Positions 18,696 through 27,728 of a DNA stretch of 64,000 nucleotides are shown in pieces. The notes under the pieces are model-generated. The model searched no databases, was not told the DNA's origin, and worked only from the letters and a program-made list of their open reading frames with translations. This DNA is from JAJTFA01 sp051715425 (GTDB taxonomy: Bacteria; Bacteroidota; Bacteroidia; UKL13-3). The translations under genes were made by a program, and so were the position numbers. Each line of letters begins with the position of its first letter. The stretch's first letter is position 1. The stretch covers positions 310,001-374,000 of the forward strand of contig JBPXJS010000041.1 of the NCBI GenBank assembly GCA_051715425.1, read 5' to 3'.

Positions 18696-18738
18696 GAAAC
18701 CCTGCCACAAACTTCTTTGTTGCAGGGTTTCTTTTTTT
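18696..18738 (+). terminator. Intrinsic terminator between the two POT genes
   Basis: GAAACCCTGC (18696-18705) pairs with GCAGGGTTTC (18722-18731), with further pairing of ACAAA/TTTGT inside, and is followed by T7. The two transporter genes may therefore be separate transcription units, with partial read-through possible. Confidence 0.88.
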
Positions 18739-18755
18739 AATGCATATTCGAAACC

Positions 18756-20396
18756 ATGAGTAAAAACAGCAAACATCCTAAAGGCCTCCCTTTTCTATTT
18801 TTTACTGAAATGTGGGAGCGCTTTGGTTATTACCTGATGATTGGTATTTTCTTTTTATACATGACCGATACCGAAAAAGGTGGTTTGGCTATGTCGAACA
18901 AAGATGCTTCCGACTACTTCGGAACGTTTATAGCGCTGGTTTTTTTAACACCTTTCATCGGAGGGTTGCTGGCCGACCGTGTGCTTGGTTACCGGTTATC
19001 CATTACCATAGGTGGAATCATGATGGGACTTGGTTATATGGGGCTTGCATTACCCGGGATGACCGCATTTTATGTCTCCTCCTTCCTGATTATTCTTGGC
19101 AATGGTTTTTTTAAACCGAATATTTCTACCCTGCTTGGTAATTTATATAATGAACCCGCCTATAAGGAACATAAAGATGCTGGCTACAATATTTTTTATA
19201 TGGGTATTAATGTGGGTGCCTTTATCTGCAACTTTTTTGGAGCATACCTGCGCAATACCTTCAGCTGGGGGCATGCATTTTTTGCAGCCGGTATAGGAAT
19301 GATAGTAGGCATTCTGGTATTTTGGATAGGGAATAAACATTATGCCCACGCGGATGTAAAAAAACCAACCAACCCGGAAGATATGAGCCTGGGTAAGATA
19401 TTCGGAATTGTATTGTTACCGGCATTGCTGGCAGGTTATCTGGGATGGATGATACCCGGAAATATATTTGGCAGCGATAGCACAGATGCTTTTATTTTAG
19501 GAGCCTTACCTGTTACTTTATTTTATGTCTCTCTGCTGGTACGTGCCAATGCAGAAGATAAAAAACCAATAGCCGCATTGCTAGCCATTATGGGGGTGGT
19601 TATTGTATTTTGGGCCATATTTAAACAAAATGGAACGGCCCTTACCACCTGGGCAGAAAGTTATACTAACCGGGCTGTACCATCGGCCATGGTAGCACCG
19701 GCCAAGGTATTGGGTATGGTTAAAGAAATTCCGCTAAAAAAAGACTCTTTTGCGCTTACGGATCATTTATTCAGACCTCAAAGAGATGAAGCCGGCCAAC
19801 TGATTAAAACCCTGGACTACCCATCATACTATAAGAACCTGCCAAAAGAAGAATGGCCACAGGAGGGAGAAAGCGTAAAATTGGTTTCAACGGAACTCTT
19901 TCAAAGCATCAATCCCTTTTGGGTAATAGTGTTAACCCCTGTTGTTGTTGGATTTTTTGCTTTCCTCAACAGAAAGAAGATGGAACCTTCCACACCGGCC
20001 AAAATATTTTGGGGGCTCATTATCACAGCCCTTTCAACCACTTTGATGATAACTGCAGTTTATGTAGGCTCTAATGGGGCGATGAAGGTATCAGCATGGT
20101 GGTTAATGGGCACTTATGGCGTTATTACAGTTGGCGAACTGTGCCTAAGCCCGATGGGGTTGTCTCTGGTTTCCAAACTTTCACCACCACGGCTTACTGC
20201 ATTAATGATGGGCGGCTGGTTTCTAAGTACTTCCATTGGAAACAAACTCAGTGGTGTTTTGGCCTCATTATGGGATGGTTACGAGAATAAGCAGCATTTT
20301 TTCATTGTTAACTGTATCATTGTACTTGTTGCCGCCTTTGCGATATTTTTAATGCTTAAATGGCTAAGTAAGATCATTAAAGAACATGTGGCATAG
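18756..20396 (+). CDS. POT/PTR family peptide transporter (2)
   Basis: The protein has 546 residues. The TM1 signature is FTEMWERFGYYLMIG; NGFFKPNISTLLGNLY, FYMGINVGAF and GELCLSPMGLSLVS match the family. Unlike its upstream paralogue it has an ~80-residue polar loop in the middle of the protein (about 310-385) and no long C-terminal insert. The expected function is proton-coupled di/tripeptide uptake across the inner membrane. It starts 18 bp after the terminator at 18696-18738. Confidence 0.92.
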   Translation: MSKNSKHPKGLPFLFFTEMWERFGYYLMIGIFFLYMTDTEKGGLAMSNKDASDYFGTFIALVFLTPFIGGLLADRVLGYRLSITIGGIMMGLGYMGLALPGMTAFYVSSFLIILGNGFFKPNISTLLGNLYNEPAYKEHKDAGYNIFYMGINVGAFICNFFGAYLRNTFSWGHAFFAAGIGMIVGILVFWIGNKHYAHADVKKPTNPEDMSLGKIFGIVLLPALLAGYLGWMIPGNIFGSDSTDAFILGALPVTLFYVSLLVRANAEDKKPIAALLAIMGVVIVFWAIFKQNGTALTTWAESYTNRAVPSAMVAPAKVLGMVKEIPLKKDSFALTDHLFRPQRDEAGQLIKTLDYPSYYKNLPKEEWPQEGESVKLVSTELFQSINPFWVIVLTPVVVGFFAFLNRKKMEPSTPAKIFWGLIITALSTTLMITAVYVGSNGAMKVSAWWLMGTYGVITVGELCLSPMGLSLVSKLSPPRLTALMMGGWFLSTSIGNKLSGVLASLWDGYENKQHFFIVNCIIVLVAAFAIFLMLKWLSKIIKEHVA

Positions 20397-20452
20397 GAAT
20401 TTTCCGGATGTGATTGGCTGAAAAGTATTATAATTGCAGAAATTAAGTAATT

Positions 20453-21253
20453 GTGACGCTGAGAAATTTTAGTATTTTAGGTCTATTCATTTTTGTTCTG
20501 GTTAGCATCTCCTCTTGTTCCTACAAGAACAAGAATATTTTATTCAAAACACCCAAAAAACTGAAGTCCAAGGAGCCTATAGCTGTTTTTACAGATAAAG
20601 CTAAAGACTCAGCTCTTTATCGTCACCGCATTAAACCCGGAGACCGTCTTCAGATCAGATTTTTAAACAATTTTGATATTGGTCAGTCAGCAGCACAAAG
20701 TGCTACTTCTCAGGCTAACAGAGACGTAAACTCAGAAAGAGGTTATTTGGTTAACTATGACAGTACCGTAACTTTACCTTTAATAGGTAGAACCAATCTT
20801 GTTGGGCTTACAAGACTTGATGCGGCAAAAAAACTGGAAATCCTGTATACCGATTTTGGCATTATTAACCCAATCATAGACCTGAATATAGCAAGTTTAA
20901 GTGTTACAGTTTTGGGTGAGGTTGGTTCGCCAGGTAAAATTCTGGTTGACAAGGAAACCACCACTTTGGTTGATGTAATTGCATTAGCAGGAGGATTTAC
21001 TCAGGGTGCTAAAAAAAATACAGTAAAGATTATTCGCAATAATGAAATCATCATGGTCGATCTCAAAGTAATTGACCCTGTTTATTCTCCATCCATTATC
21101 ATACATGATAATGATATTATTTATGTGGAGCCTTATGGCGTAAAGGCGGCATTTGAGCCTGTAATAGCTGTAAGTACAGGTATTGCTCTTTTAATGACCG
21201 TTACTCAAATTGTAATCTTTAGTTTACAGGTATATACCACCTTCCGTCAATGA
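20453..21253 (+). CDS. Polysaccharide export outer-membrane lipoprotein (Wza-like)
   Basis: It has a GTG start and 266 residues. The signal ends in lipobox I19-S20-S21-C22, so it is a lipoprotein. The poly-export domain begins HRIKPGDRLQIRFLNNFD, followed by VNYDSTVTLPLIG; an SLBB domain follows (VTVLGEVGSPGKI to LAGGFTQGAKKNTVKII). A hydrophobic C-terminal helix (about 240-262) may span the outer membrane as in Wza. The product forms the export channel for capsule or exopolysaccharide. It is the first gene of the long polysaccharide locus and overlaps the kinase gene by 4 nt. Confidence 0.9.
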   Translation: MTLRNFSILGLFIFVLVSISSCSYKNKNILFKTPKKLKSKEPIAVFTDKAKDSALYRHRIKPGDRLQIRFLNNFDIGQSAAQSATSQANRDVNSERGYLVNYDSTVTLPLIGRTNLVGLTRLDAAKKLEILYTDFGIINPIIDLNIASLSVTVLGEVGSPGKILVDKETTTLVDVIALAGGFTQGAKKNTVKIIRNNEIIMVDLKVIDPVYSPSIIIHDNDIIYVEPYGVKAAFEPVIAVSTGIALLMTVTQIVIFSLQVYTTFRQ

Positions 21254-23763
21254 TTCAAAAAGAAGAACAAAATATTGTAAATCAGGTACAAACCGATAAA
21301 AGTATTGACTTTAACAGGGTGCTGATGGTTGTTATGGCCAGATGGTACATTCCGGTTATAACAATTGTTGCCTCCCTTTCCATTACCTACCTTCAGTTGC
21401 GATATACCAAACCTATGTATTCGGCAAAATTATCAATGAAATTTGATGATGAGAAGGGAGGGCAGGTTAGTGACCTTTTTAAATACGGGCGCATATCAGG
21501 ACGGATAGAAAACATCCTTAAAACGGAGTCAGAGGTGATGAAATCTAGAACAATGGCTCTAAAAACATTGAAGGAAATGAATATGTTCTTCAATGCTTAC
21601 ATTGTTGGAGATATTGTTTCATCCAGAATATATCCCAATCCATATTTCACTATTAAAACCATAAAAATCGATTCGGCAGATTTAGGCAAAGCACTTTATA
21701 TCCAGTTTAATGATGACGCTTCAATTGATATCCTTAAAGAAAAAGGAACCAAAGCAGGAAAGCGATATTTGGAAAATGATACAATCAGCCTTGGTCACTC
21801 TACATTTAGCATATCTTTTTCTGATAAGCGTTTAATCAGGGCCATAGATAATGAACCCATTCTTATTTTTATTAATAATCTGGTATATGAGGCAATCGGA
21901 TATGCTTCGGGGCTTACGGTTGAAATTGAAAAAAATACCAATATTGTAAACATTGGTTTTACCTCTGACGTACCTGAACTGGCAAAAGACTATGTAAATG
22001 CACTTGCAAAATCCTATATTCAGGAGACCATTAATAACAAAGCCCAGGCTGCCGAACAAACTATTAAGTACATTGATGACCAACTTTTTGACCTGTCAAA
22101 AAAAGTAACAGAAGCCCAAAAAGACCTGGCAGGATTTAAGTCAGCAAACAGGGGAGTTTCCCCTGATGAAATAAGCAGAATTCAATTTTCACGATTAATC
22201 AATCTTGAAACACAGAAAAGCATATTCCAGTTGCGTAAAAAACAACTTGAAACATTGGAAAAAAACATCCAGAATGCAAAAAACAAGATTGTTGAACTAA
22301 TTGTATTCGATGCGGAAGATGCAGATGCATTGGTTTCACTTTTCAGCCTGATGAATGATTTGATTCTGGAAAGAATTTCCATGAGTTCCAAAAACAGAAC
22401 GAACAGTCCTGTAATGATGGAAAATGAGAAAAAAATTACAGAGGTAAAATCGGCACTAACAAGAGCCATTCAAAGCATTAAGCAAAACTTACAGAATAAG
22501 ATTGATGATAATATCGCTCAAATCGGTACACTTACAGAAGTATTAAGTGGTTTACCAACAAAAGAGCAAGCTTTATTCAATCTTGAGCGCACATTTAAAA
22601 TTAATGAAAAGATTTATGGTTATCTACAAGAGAGGCGTTTGGAAAATCTTATTTCCATGTCGTCAATTACCTCAAATGCAACCATAGTTGATGAAGCCCT
22701 GATTAATTATAGCCCCATCTTTCCTAAACCAGGAAGAAACTACGCCTTAGCTATTTTAATTGGTTTTGGCTCTGGTATTGGTTTTATCTTCCTCAGCCGT
22801 TATTTATACAACAAAATTCCGGATAAAGAAACAATTGAATCGTTAAGCAGAACACCAGTTATTGGTATTATTAAGAAAATTGATACTGAGGCAATGGAAA
22901 GTGAATACAGTATTCATGTATTAAAAAACCCAAAATCCATCTTTGCAGAATCAATTAGGGGAATCAGAACAAATATTAATTTTATTCTAAAAGGCCATAA
23001 ACAAAAAATAATCTGTGTAACCTCGTCTGTGAGTGGAGAGGGAAAAACCTTTTGTACCATTAACCTGGCTGCATCTCTAACCCTATTAGGAAATAAAGTG
23101 TTAATTGTAGGATGCGACTTACGAAGACCAAAAATCCATTTATCATTTAAGGATATTACCAATGATATTGGGTTAACCACCTATCTTATTGATAAACATA
23201 ATCTTGATGAGGTAATTAAAACCACCGAATATAAAGATCTGTACGTGCTACCGGCAGGTCCAACTCCTCCAAACCCGGCAGAGTTGTTACAAACAGAAAA
23301 ATTCACCTCTTTTTTGAATAAGGTAAAACACGAATACGATTATGTATTCTTCGATACAGCACCAGTAGGTTTGGTATCAGACTCATTCCCATTAATGGCA
23401 TTTGCTGATATTAATCTTTACATCCTTCGCGCACAATATTCAAAACGTGACTTTGCATTGATACCTGACCGCCTGTCTGCAGAAAACAATGTGAAAAGTA
23501 TGTTCAGTATTCTTAACTCATTTGATGCATCGGCAGCAGTGTATAGCAGTATTTACAGGGCCGAATACGGTGGTTATTATGGTGGCGGTGGCTACTATTA
23601 TTATGGCGGCTATTACGGAAAAGGCAGTTATGGCTACTATGGTAAAAAATACTATAATAACTATTATTCCGGGTATTATGCCGAGGAGGAAATGAATCCT
23701 GCTTCTCCTTTGAAAAAGTGGTTAAAAAAATTGATAAAGCGTTTTAAAAATAAGTCTTCATAA
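21250..23763 (+). CDS. Polysaccharide co-polymerase / tyrosine autokinase (Wzc-like)
   Basis: The protein has 837 residues. The N-terminal Wzz domain has TM1 at about 30-50, then a periplasmic coiled-coil region and the GNVR-type segment; TM2 (LAILIGFGSGIGFIFL) is at about 500. The cytoplasmic BY-kinase has Walker A SGEGKT at 595-600, Walker A' VLIVGCDLRRPK and Walker B YVFFDTAP. The C-terminal cluster at residues 773-810 has 18 Tyr among 38 residues in Gly/Tyr blocks, the autophosphorylation tail. It controls polymer length and export together with the Wza-like protein. Confidence 0.93.
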   Translation: MIQKEEQNIVNQVQTDKSIDFNRVLMVVMARWYIPVITIVASLSITYLQLRYTKPMYSAKLSMKFDDEKGGQVSDLFKYGRISGRIENILKTESEVMKSRTMALKTLKEMNMFFNAYIVGDIVSSRIYPNPYFTIKTIKIDSADLGKALYIQFNDDASIDILKEKGTKAGKRYLENDTISLGHSTFSISFSDKRLIRAIDNEPILIFINNLVYEAIGYASGLTVEIEKNTNIVNIGFTSDVPELAKDYVNALAKSYIQETINNKAQAAEQTIKYIDDQLFDLSKKVTEAQKDLAGFKSANRGVSPDEISRIQFSRLINLETQKSIFQLRKKQLETLEKNIQNAKNKIVELIVFDAEDADALVSLFSLMNDLILERISMSSKNRTNSPVMMENEKKITEVKSALTRAIQSIKQNLQNKIDDNIAQIGTLTEVLSGLPTKEQALFNLERTFKINEKIYGYLQERRLENLISMSSITSNATIVDEALINYSPIFPKPGRNYALAILIGFGSGIGFIFLSRYLYNKIPDKETIESLSRTPVIGIIKKIDTEAMESEYSIHVLKNPKSIFAESIRGIRTNINFILKGHKQKIICVTSSVSGEGKTFCTINLAASLTLLGNKVLIVGCDLRRPKIHLSFKDITNDIGLTTYLIDKHNLDEVIKTTEYKDLYVLPAGPTPPNPAELLQTEKFTSFLNKVKHEYDYVFFDTAPVGLVSDSFPLMAFADINLYILRAQYSKRDFALIPDRLSAENNVKSMFSILNSFDASAAVYSSIYRAEYGGYYGGGGYYYYGGYYGKGSYGYYGKKYYNNYYSGYYAEEEMNPASPLKKWLKKLIKRFKNKSS

Positions 23764-23764
23764 C

Positions 23765-25024
23765 ATGTTATCACACACAAAAATATCGGTAATTGGATTA
23801 GGCTATGTTGGCCTCCCTTTAGCTGTTGAATTTGGTAAAAAATATCCAACTATCGGATTTGATATAAATGCAGAACGAATTAAAGAATTGAGAGATGGAT
23901 ATGACCGTACGCTTGAAGTTGAACCGGAAAATCTGAAATCTTCAGCACAACTATCCTTCACCAATCTGCTTGATGAAATCAGTGATGCGAACATATACAT
24001 TGTTACTGTACCCACTCCTATAGACAAAAACAGGAGACCCGATTTAACACCACTTATTAAAGCCAGCGAAACCGTTGGTAAAGTTTTGAAAAAAGGTGAT
24101 ATCGTTATTTACGAATCAACCGTTTATCCTGGTTGTACAGAAGATGATTGCGTTCCTGTGCTTGAAAAATTTAGCGGGCTGGCTTTTAATACCGACTTTT
24201 ATTGCGGCTACTCTCCGGAGAGAATTAATCCGGGAGACAAGGTTCATACCGTTACCAAGATCAGAAAAATTACATCAGGCTCTACTCCAGAGGTAGCACA
24301 ACGTGTGAATGAACTCTACGCTTCTATTATCACTGCCGGCACTTACTTAGCTCCGGCCATTAAAGTTGCAGAAGCGGCAAAGGTAATAGAGAATTGCCAA
24401 CGTGATATTAATATAGCATTTGTTAATGAGCTTTCTCTCATTTTCGACAAAATGGGAATAGACACCCTTTCAGTTCTTGAAGCTGCCGGCACCAAATGGA
24501 ATTTTCTTCCATTCCGCCCGGGTCTTGTAGGTGGACACTGCATTGGTGTTGACCCATATTACCTTACTCACAAAGCAGAGGAATTTGGTTACCATTCTCA
24601 GGTTATTCTTTCCGGAAGAAAAATTAACGACAATATGGGTGCTTTTGTAGCCAATAAAGTGGTTAAGTTAATGATCAAAAAAGGGCTTCCTGTAAACGGA
24701 AGCAAGGTATTGGTGCTTGGAATGACGTTTAAAGAAAACTGCCCTGACATCAGAAACTCAAAAGTTATTGATATCATCACAGAACTTAATGAGTTTGGAA
24801 TAAACGTAAATGTTTACGATCCAATGGCTGATCCTCACGAGGTGAAAGAAGAGTATAATGTAAGCCTGATTACTGAAGTGGGTAATGATTATGATGCCAT
24901 TATACTTGCCGTATCACATGAAGAATTTAAATCCCTGAACATTCCATCTTTGAAAAAAGCAAATGGTGTATTGTATGATGTAAAATCATTACTTGACACC
25001 AATACCATTGACGGGCGTTTATAA
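23765..25024 (+). CDS. UDP-N-acetyl-hexosamine 6-dehydrogenase (TviB/WbpA/WecC type)
   Basis: The 419-residue protein has three UDPG/MGDP dehydrogenase domains. The NAD fold begins VIGLGYVGLPLAVEFG, with PTPIDKNRRPDL for nucleotide-sugar binding. The catalytic Cys259 lies in VGGHCIGVDPYYLTHKAEEFG, a wording typical of the TviB/WbpA group that oxidises UDP-GlcNAc to the uronate. The next gene is a TviC/WbpP-like 4-epimerase, so the pair should yield UDP-GlcNAcA and UDP-GalNAcA (inference from the Vi-antigen pathway). It starts 1 bp after the kinase gene. Confidence 0.9.
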   Translation: MLSHTKISVIGLGYVGLPLAVEFGKKYPTIGFDINAERIKELRDGYDRTLEVEPENLKSSAQLSFTNLLDEISDANIYIVTVPTPIDKNRRPDLTPLIKASETVGKVLKKGDIVIYESTVYPGCTEDDCVPVLEKFSGLAFNTDFYCGYSPERINPGDKVHTVTKIRKITSGSTPEVAQRVNELYASIITAGTYLAPAIKVAEAAKVIENCQRDINIAFVNELSLIFDKMGIDTLSVLEAAGTKWNFLPFRPGLVGGHCIGVDPYYLTHKAEEFGYHSQVILSGRKINDNMGAFVANKVVKLMIKKGLPVNGSKVLVLGMTFKENCPDIRNSKVIDIITELNEFGINVNVYDPMADPHEVKEEYNVSLITEVGNDYDAIILAVSHEEFKSLNIPSLKKANGVLYDVKSLLDTNTIDGRL

Positions 25025-25078
25025 TCAGTATCGGGAAGTGTTTTTTATTTTAAAGATACAGGTTAACCAATCCAATTT

Positions 25079-26044
25079 ATGAAAATACTTGTTACCGGAG
25101 GTGCCGGATTTATCGGATCCAATTTATGTGAAGCACTTCTGCAGCAAAAGCAGATTATCAGGGTACGCGTATTGGATAATCTTGCCACTGGTTTACATAA
25201 AAATATAGAACATCTGTTATCAGATCCAAAGTTCGAATTTATTAACGGAGATATAAGGGACTATGAGACCTGCAAGGCAGCAGCAGCAGGCATGGATTGT
25301 ATTTCGCATCAGGCAGCTTTGGGATCTGTTCCACGCTCTATAAATGACCCCGTTACTACCAATGCGGTAAATATTTCAGGTACACTTAATATTTTTCAGG
25401 CTGCCAGAGAAAATGGTATTAAGAGGGTTATTTATGCGGCTTCCTCTTCCACTTATGGCGATAGTGAGAGTTTGCCCAAGATAGAGGAAAGAATAGGAAA
25501 ACCCCTCTCACCCTACGCTATTACCAAATATGTGAATGAACTATATGCTGACGTCTTTCACCGCCTTTATGGAATAGATTTTATTGGACTGAGATACTTT
25601 AATGTATTCGGGCCTAAACAAAACCCTGAAGGACCTTATGCAGCGGTAATCCCTCTTTTTATAAATGCCGCACTTTCAGGCGAAACAACTTACATTAATG
25701 GAGATGGAGAGCAAAGCCGCGATTTTACCTTCGTTGCAAATGCCGTTGAAGCCAATATAAAAGCTCTTTTTACTGACAATGCAGATGCCCTGAATCAGGT
25801 ATTTAATGTAGCATTCGGGGAAAAACATACCGTTAATCAGTTATTTGATATTGTAAAAGAAATCTGTAATAACCCCGCCTTCAATAAGGTGCACCGTGGT
25901 TCAAGAGAAGGAGATGTGAAACATAGCCTTGCAGATATAAGCAAAGCAAAAAAAATGCTTCATTATGATCCTGAATATGATTTTAAAAAGGGCCTGAAGC
26001 AAGCTTTTGACTGGTACAGTAATAACCAGGGTTATTTCAGCTAA
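25079..26044 (+). CDS. UDP-HexNAc(A) 4-epimerase, extended SDR (TviC/WbpP-like)
   Basis: This is a 321-residue extended SDR. GGAGFIGSN is the NAD motif, HQAALGSVPRSINDP is characteristic of the WbpP/TviC group, SSSTYGDS supplies the catalytic Ser/Thr region, and Y146-AIT-K150 is the YxxxK pair. It interconverts GlcNAc- and GalNAc-type UDP sugars or their uronates. It lies 54 bp after the dehydrogenase, with which it forms a two-step uronic-acid route. Confidence 0.9.
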   Translation: MKILVTGGAGFIGSNLCEALLQQKQIIRVRVLDNLATGLHKNIEHLLSDPKFEFINGDIRDYETCKAAAAGMDCISHQAALGSVPRSINDPVTTNAVNISGTLNIFQAARENGIKRVIYAASSSTYGDSESLPKIEERIGKPLSPYAITKYVNELYADVFHRLYGIDFIGLRYFNVFGPKQNPEGPYAAVIPLFINAALSGETTYINGDGEQSRDFTFVANAVEANIKALFTDNADALNQVFNVAFGEKHTVNQLFDIVKEICNNPAFNKVHRGSREGDVKHSLADISKAKKMLHYDPEYDFKKGLKQAFDWYSNNQGYFS

Positions 26045-26122
26045 TCAATACATGCTCCACTCCTTCTGAATGAGCAATAGATTTGGCAGAATATTATATA
26101 TTGCATGTAAATAATCAACCAG

Positions 26123-27049
26123 GTGCCAAAGCTTTCCGTTATAATTCCATGTTACCACAACGCTGCCAATATTCCTGTTACCACCAGTGAACTTATTGCT
26201 AATGAAAGCAAATTTCCTGAGTCGCTTTTATTTGAATACATCATGGTGGATGATGGTTCGAAAGATAATACCCTTGAAGCCCTTTGCACATTTAAACAAC
26301 AATATCCGGACAAGGTAAAGATCATTAAACTCTCCGGCAATTTTGGCTCGTATAATGCGATACTTGCCGGTATGAAGTATGCCACCGGAGATTGCAATGT
26401 GGTGATCACAGCAGACCTTCAGGATCCTCCGGAGCTTATGGTAAAAATGTATGAACATTGGGTGCGGGGAATAAAACTTGTTATTGCTAACCGCACAGAC
26501 CGGGAAGATCCTTTTTTTTCAAAATTATTTGCACTCCAATATCAGAAACTCATCAAGAAATATGCCCTTAAAAACCTGCCTGAAGGGGGATTTGATTATT
26601 GTCTTTTCGATAAACAACTGCGTACCCAGGTTGTGGAAATGAATGAAACCAATACCAATTCTCTCTACCTTCTCCTGTGGCTCAAATACGATTATGTTTC
26701 CATACCGTATACCAGAAAAAAAAGAAGTATCGGAAAATCTTCGTGGACTTTTCAAAAAAAGCTCAAACTCTTTATCGATTCTTTTGTTTCCTTTTCTTAC
26801 GCCCCTTTAAGATTAATAACTATTATTGGCCTGCTGCTTGGTCTGCTTTCATTTATATATGCCCTGTATGTTATTTTTGCCAGACTAAGCGGCCTCATTG
26901 AAGTTCAGGGATGGACCACCATGATGGTGGTCTTCCTTCTTGTTTCTTCTTTTCAAATGATGGCATTGGGTATTATGGGAGAATATCTTTGGCGAAATCT
27001 GGAATCATCCAGAAAAAGACAGGCTTTTATTGTTGATGAAGTGATATGA
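26123..27049 (+). CDS. Family 2 glycosyltransferase, polyprenyl-phosphate type
   Basis: It has a GTG start and 308 residues. The GT-A domain opens LSVIIPCYHNAANIP, with VDDGSKDNTLEAL and the metal-binding region ITADLQDPPELM. Two C-terminal TM segments (about 232-254 and 266-290) follow SWTFQKKLKLFIDSF. The architecture matches GtrB/ArnC/DPM1 enzymes that load a sugar on undecaprenyl phosphate. The donor sugar is unknown. Its stop overlaps the upxY start by 4 nt. Confidence 0.87.
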   Translation: MPKLSVIIPCYHNAANIPVTTSELIANESKFPESLLFEYIMVDDGSKDNTLEALCTFKQQYPDKVKIIKLSGNFGSYNAILAGMKYATGDCNVVITADLQDPPELMVKMYEHWVRGIKLVIANRTDREDPFFSKLFALQYQKLIKKYALKNLPEGGFDYCLFDKQLRTQVVEMNETNTNSLYLLLWLKYDYVSIPYTRKKRSIGKSSWTFQKKLKLFIDSFVSFSYAPLRLITIIGLLLGLLSFIYALYVIFARLSGLIEVQGWTTMMVVFLLVSSFQMMALGIMGEYLWRNLESSRKRQAFIVDEVI

Positions 27050-27552
27050 AGAGTGAGCAAAAATGGTATGTTCTTTATACCAATCCAAGAGCCGAAAAAA
27101 AAGTTGCTCAGGAACTTATTAAACACCAATATGAGTACTATCTCCCTTTGTTAAAAACATTAAAACATTGGAGCGACCGGAAAAAATGGGTAGAAGAACC
27201 CCTGTTTAAGTCTTACATTTTTGTAAAAACAAACCTGGAATTACACTATTACCACCTGCTCAATATGTATGGTGTAGTAAAATTTATCAGAATTGGCAGT
27301 GAAATAGCCACTATCCGTGAAGAACAACTATTGGATATTAAACTGGGCCTGGAACAAACAACCGATATTGAGTTAAGTTCAGATAAAATAGTAAATGGTT
27401 CAAATGTTGAAATTATTGCCGGCCCTCTTAAAGGCAAAACCGGATTGGTACTGGAAAGACGCGGGAATAAATATTTTTCCATTGAAATTGAACAATTAGG
27501 CACCTTTATGCTCATTGCAATACCATCTAACTACTTAAAAATCAATGAGTAG
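27046..27552 (+). CDS. UpxY family transcription antiterminator (NusG-like)
   Basis: The protein has 168 residues. The NGN domain begins KWYVLYTNPRAEKKVAQEL with YLPLLKTLKHWSDRKKWVEEPLF and SYIFVKTNL; a KOW motif follows (GSNVEIIAGPLKGKTGLVLE). UpxY proteins are NusG paralogues that let RNA polymerase read through long capsule operons, acting at the 5' leader. It closes the first gene group (stop TAGTAG) and is followed by a hairpin-rich leader and the sugar-synthesis genes, a plausible local target. Confidence 0.9.
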   Translation: MKSEQKWYVLYTNPRAEKKVAQELIKHQYEYYLPLLKTLKHWSDRKKWVEEPLFKSYIFVKTNLELHYYHLLNMYGVVKFIRIGSEIATIREEQLLDIKLGLEQTTDIELSSDKIVNGSNVEIIAGPLKGKTGLVLERRGNKYFSIEIEQLGTFMLIAIPSNYLKINE

Positions 27553-27647
27553 TAGCTAAAATGATCAGATCTGGGATACCGCTATAACAGATATTTAAAT
27601 CCTACTGGTTTTACCCTTATATTTCGAATAATTTATTTGCAAAATTC

Positions 27648-27728
27648 ATAGCGGAGAGCTATTATTGAGTAATTTTTCTACTCAATCTTTAACATAGTCA
27701 TTTGTGACTCACGGGGCGAAGCTATGTT
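27648..27728 (+). promoter_or_regulatory. Structured leader with three consecutive hairpins before the regulator gene
   Basis: In the 171-nt gap after upxY I see ATAGC/GCTAT around GGAGA (27648-27662), ATTGAGTA/TACTCAAT (27664-27686) and AACATAG (27691-27697) pairing with CTATGTT (27722-27728). The last arm contains the ATG (27724) of the next gene. An inner AGTCA/TGACT stem competes with the outer one. GGCGAAGC at 27714-27721 is only loosely like the RfaH ops element. It could be an attenuator or an antiterminator loading site. The part before 27648 holds no clear feature. Confidence 0.45.

Noticed and set aside
20414..20436. Promoter TTG...TATAATTG before the Wza-like gene
   Set aside because: The spacing between the two elements is only 12 nt, far below the usual 17-23.
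23566..23679. DNA tandem repeat or phase-variable tract in the kinase gene
   Set aside because: The Gly/Tyr codons vary and no exact unit repeats in tandem; it is protein-level low complexity.
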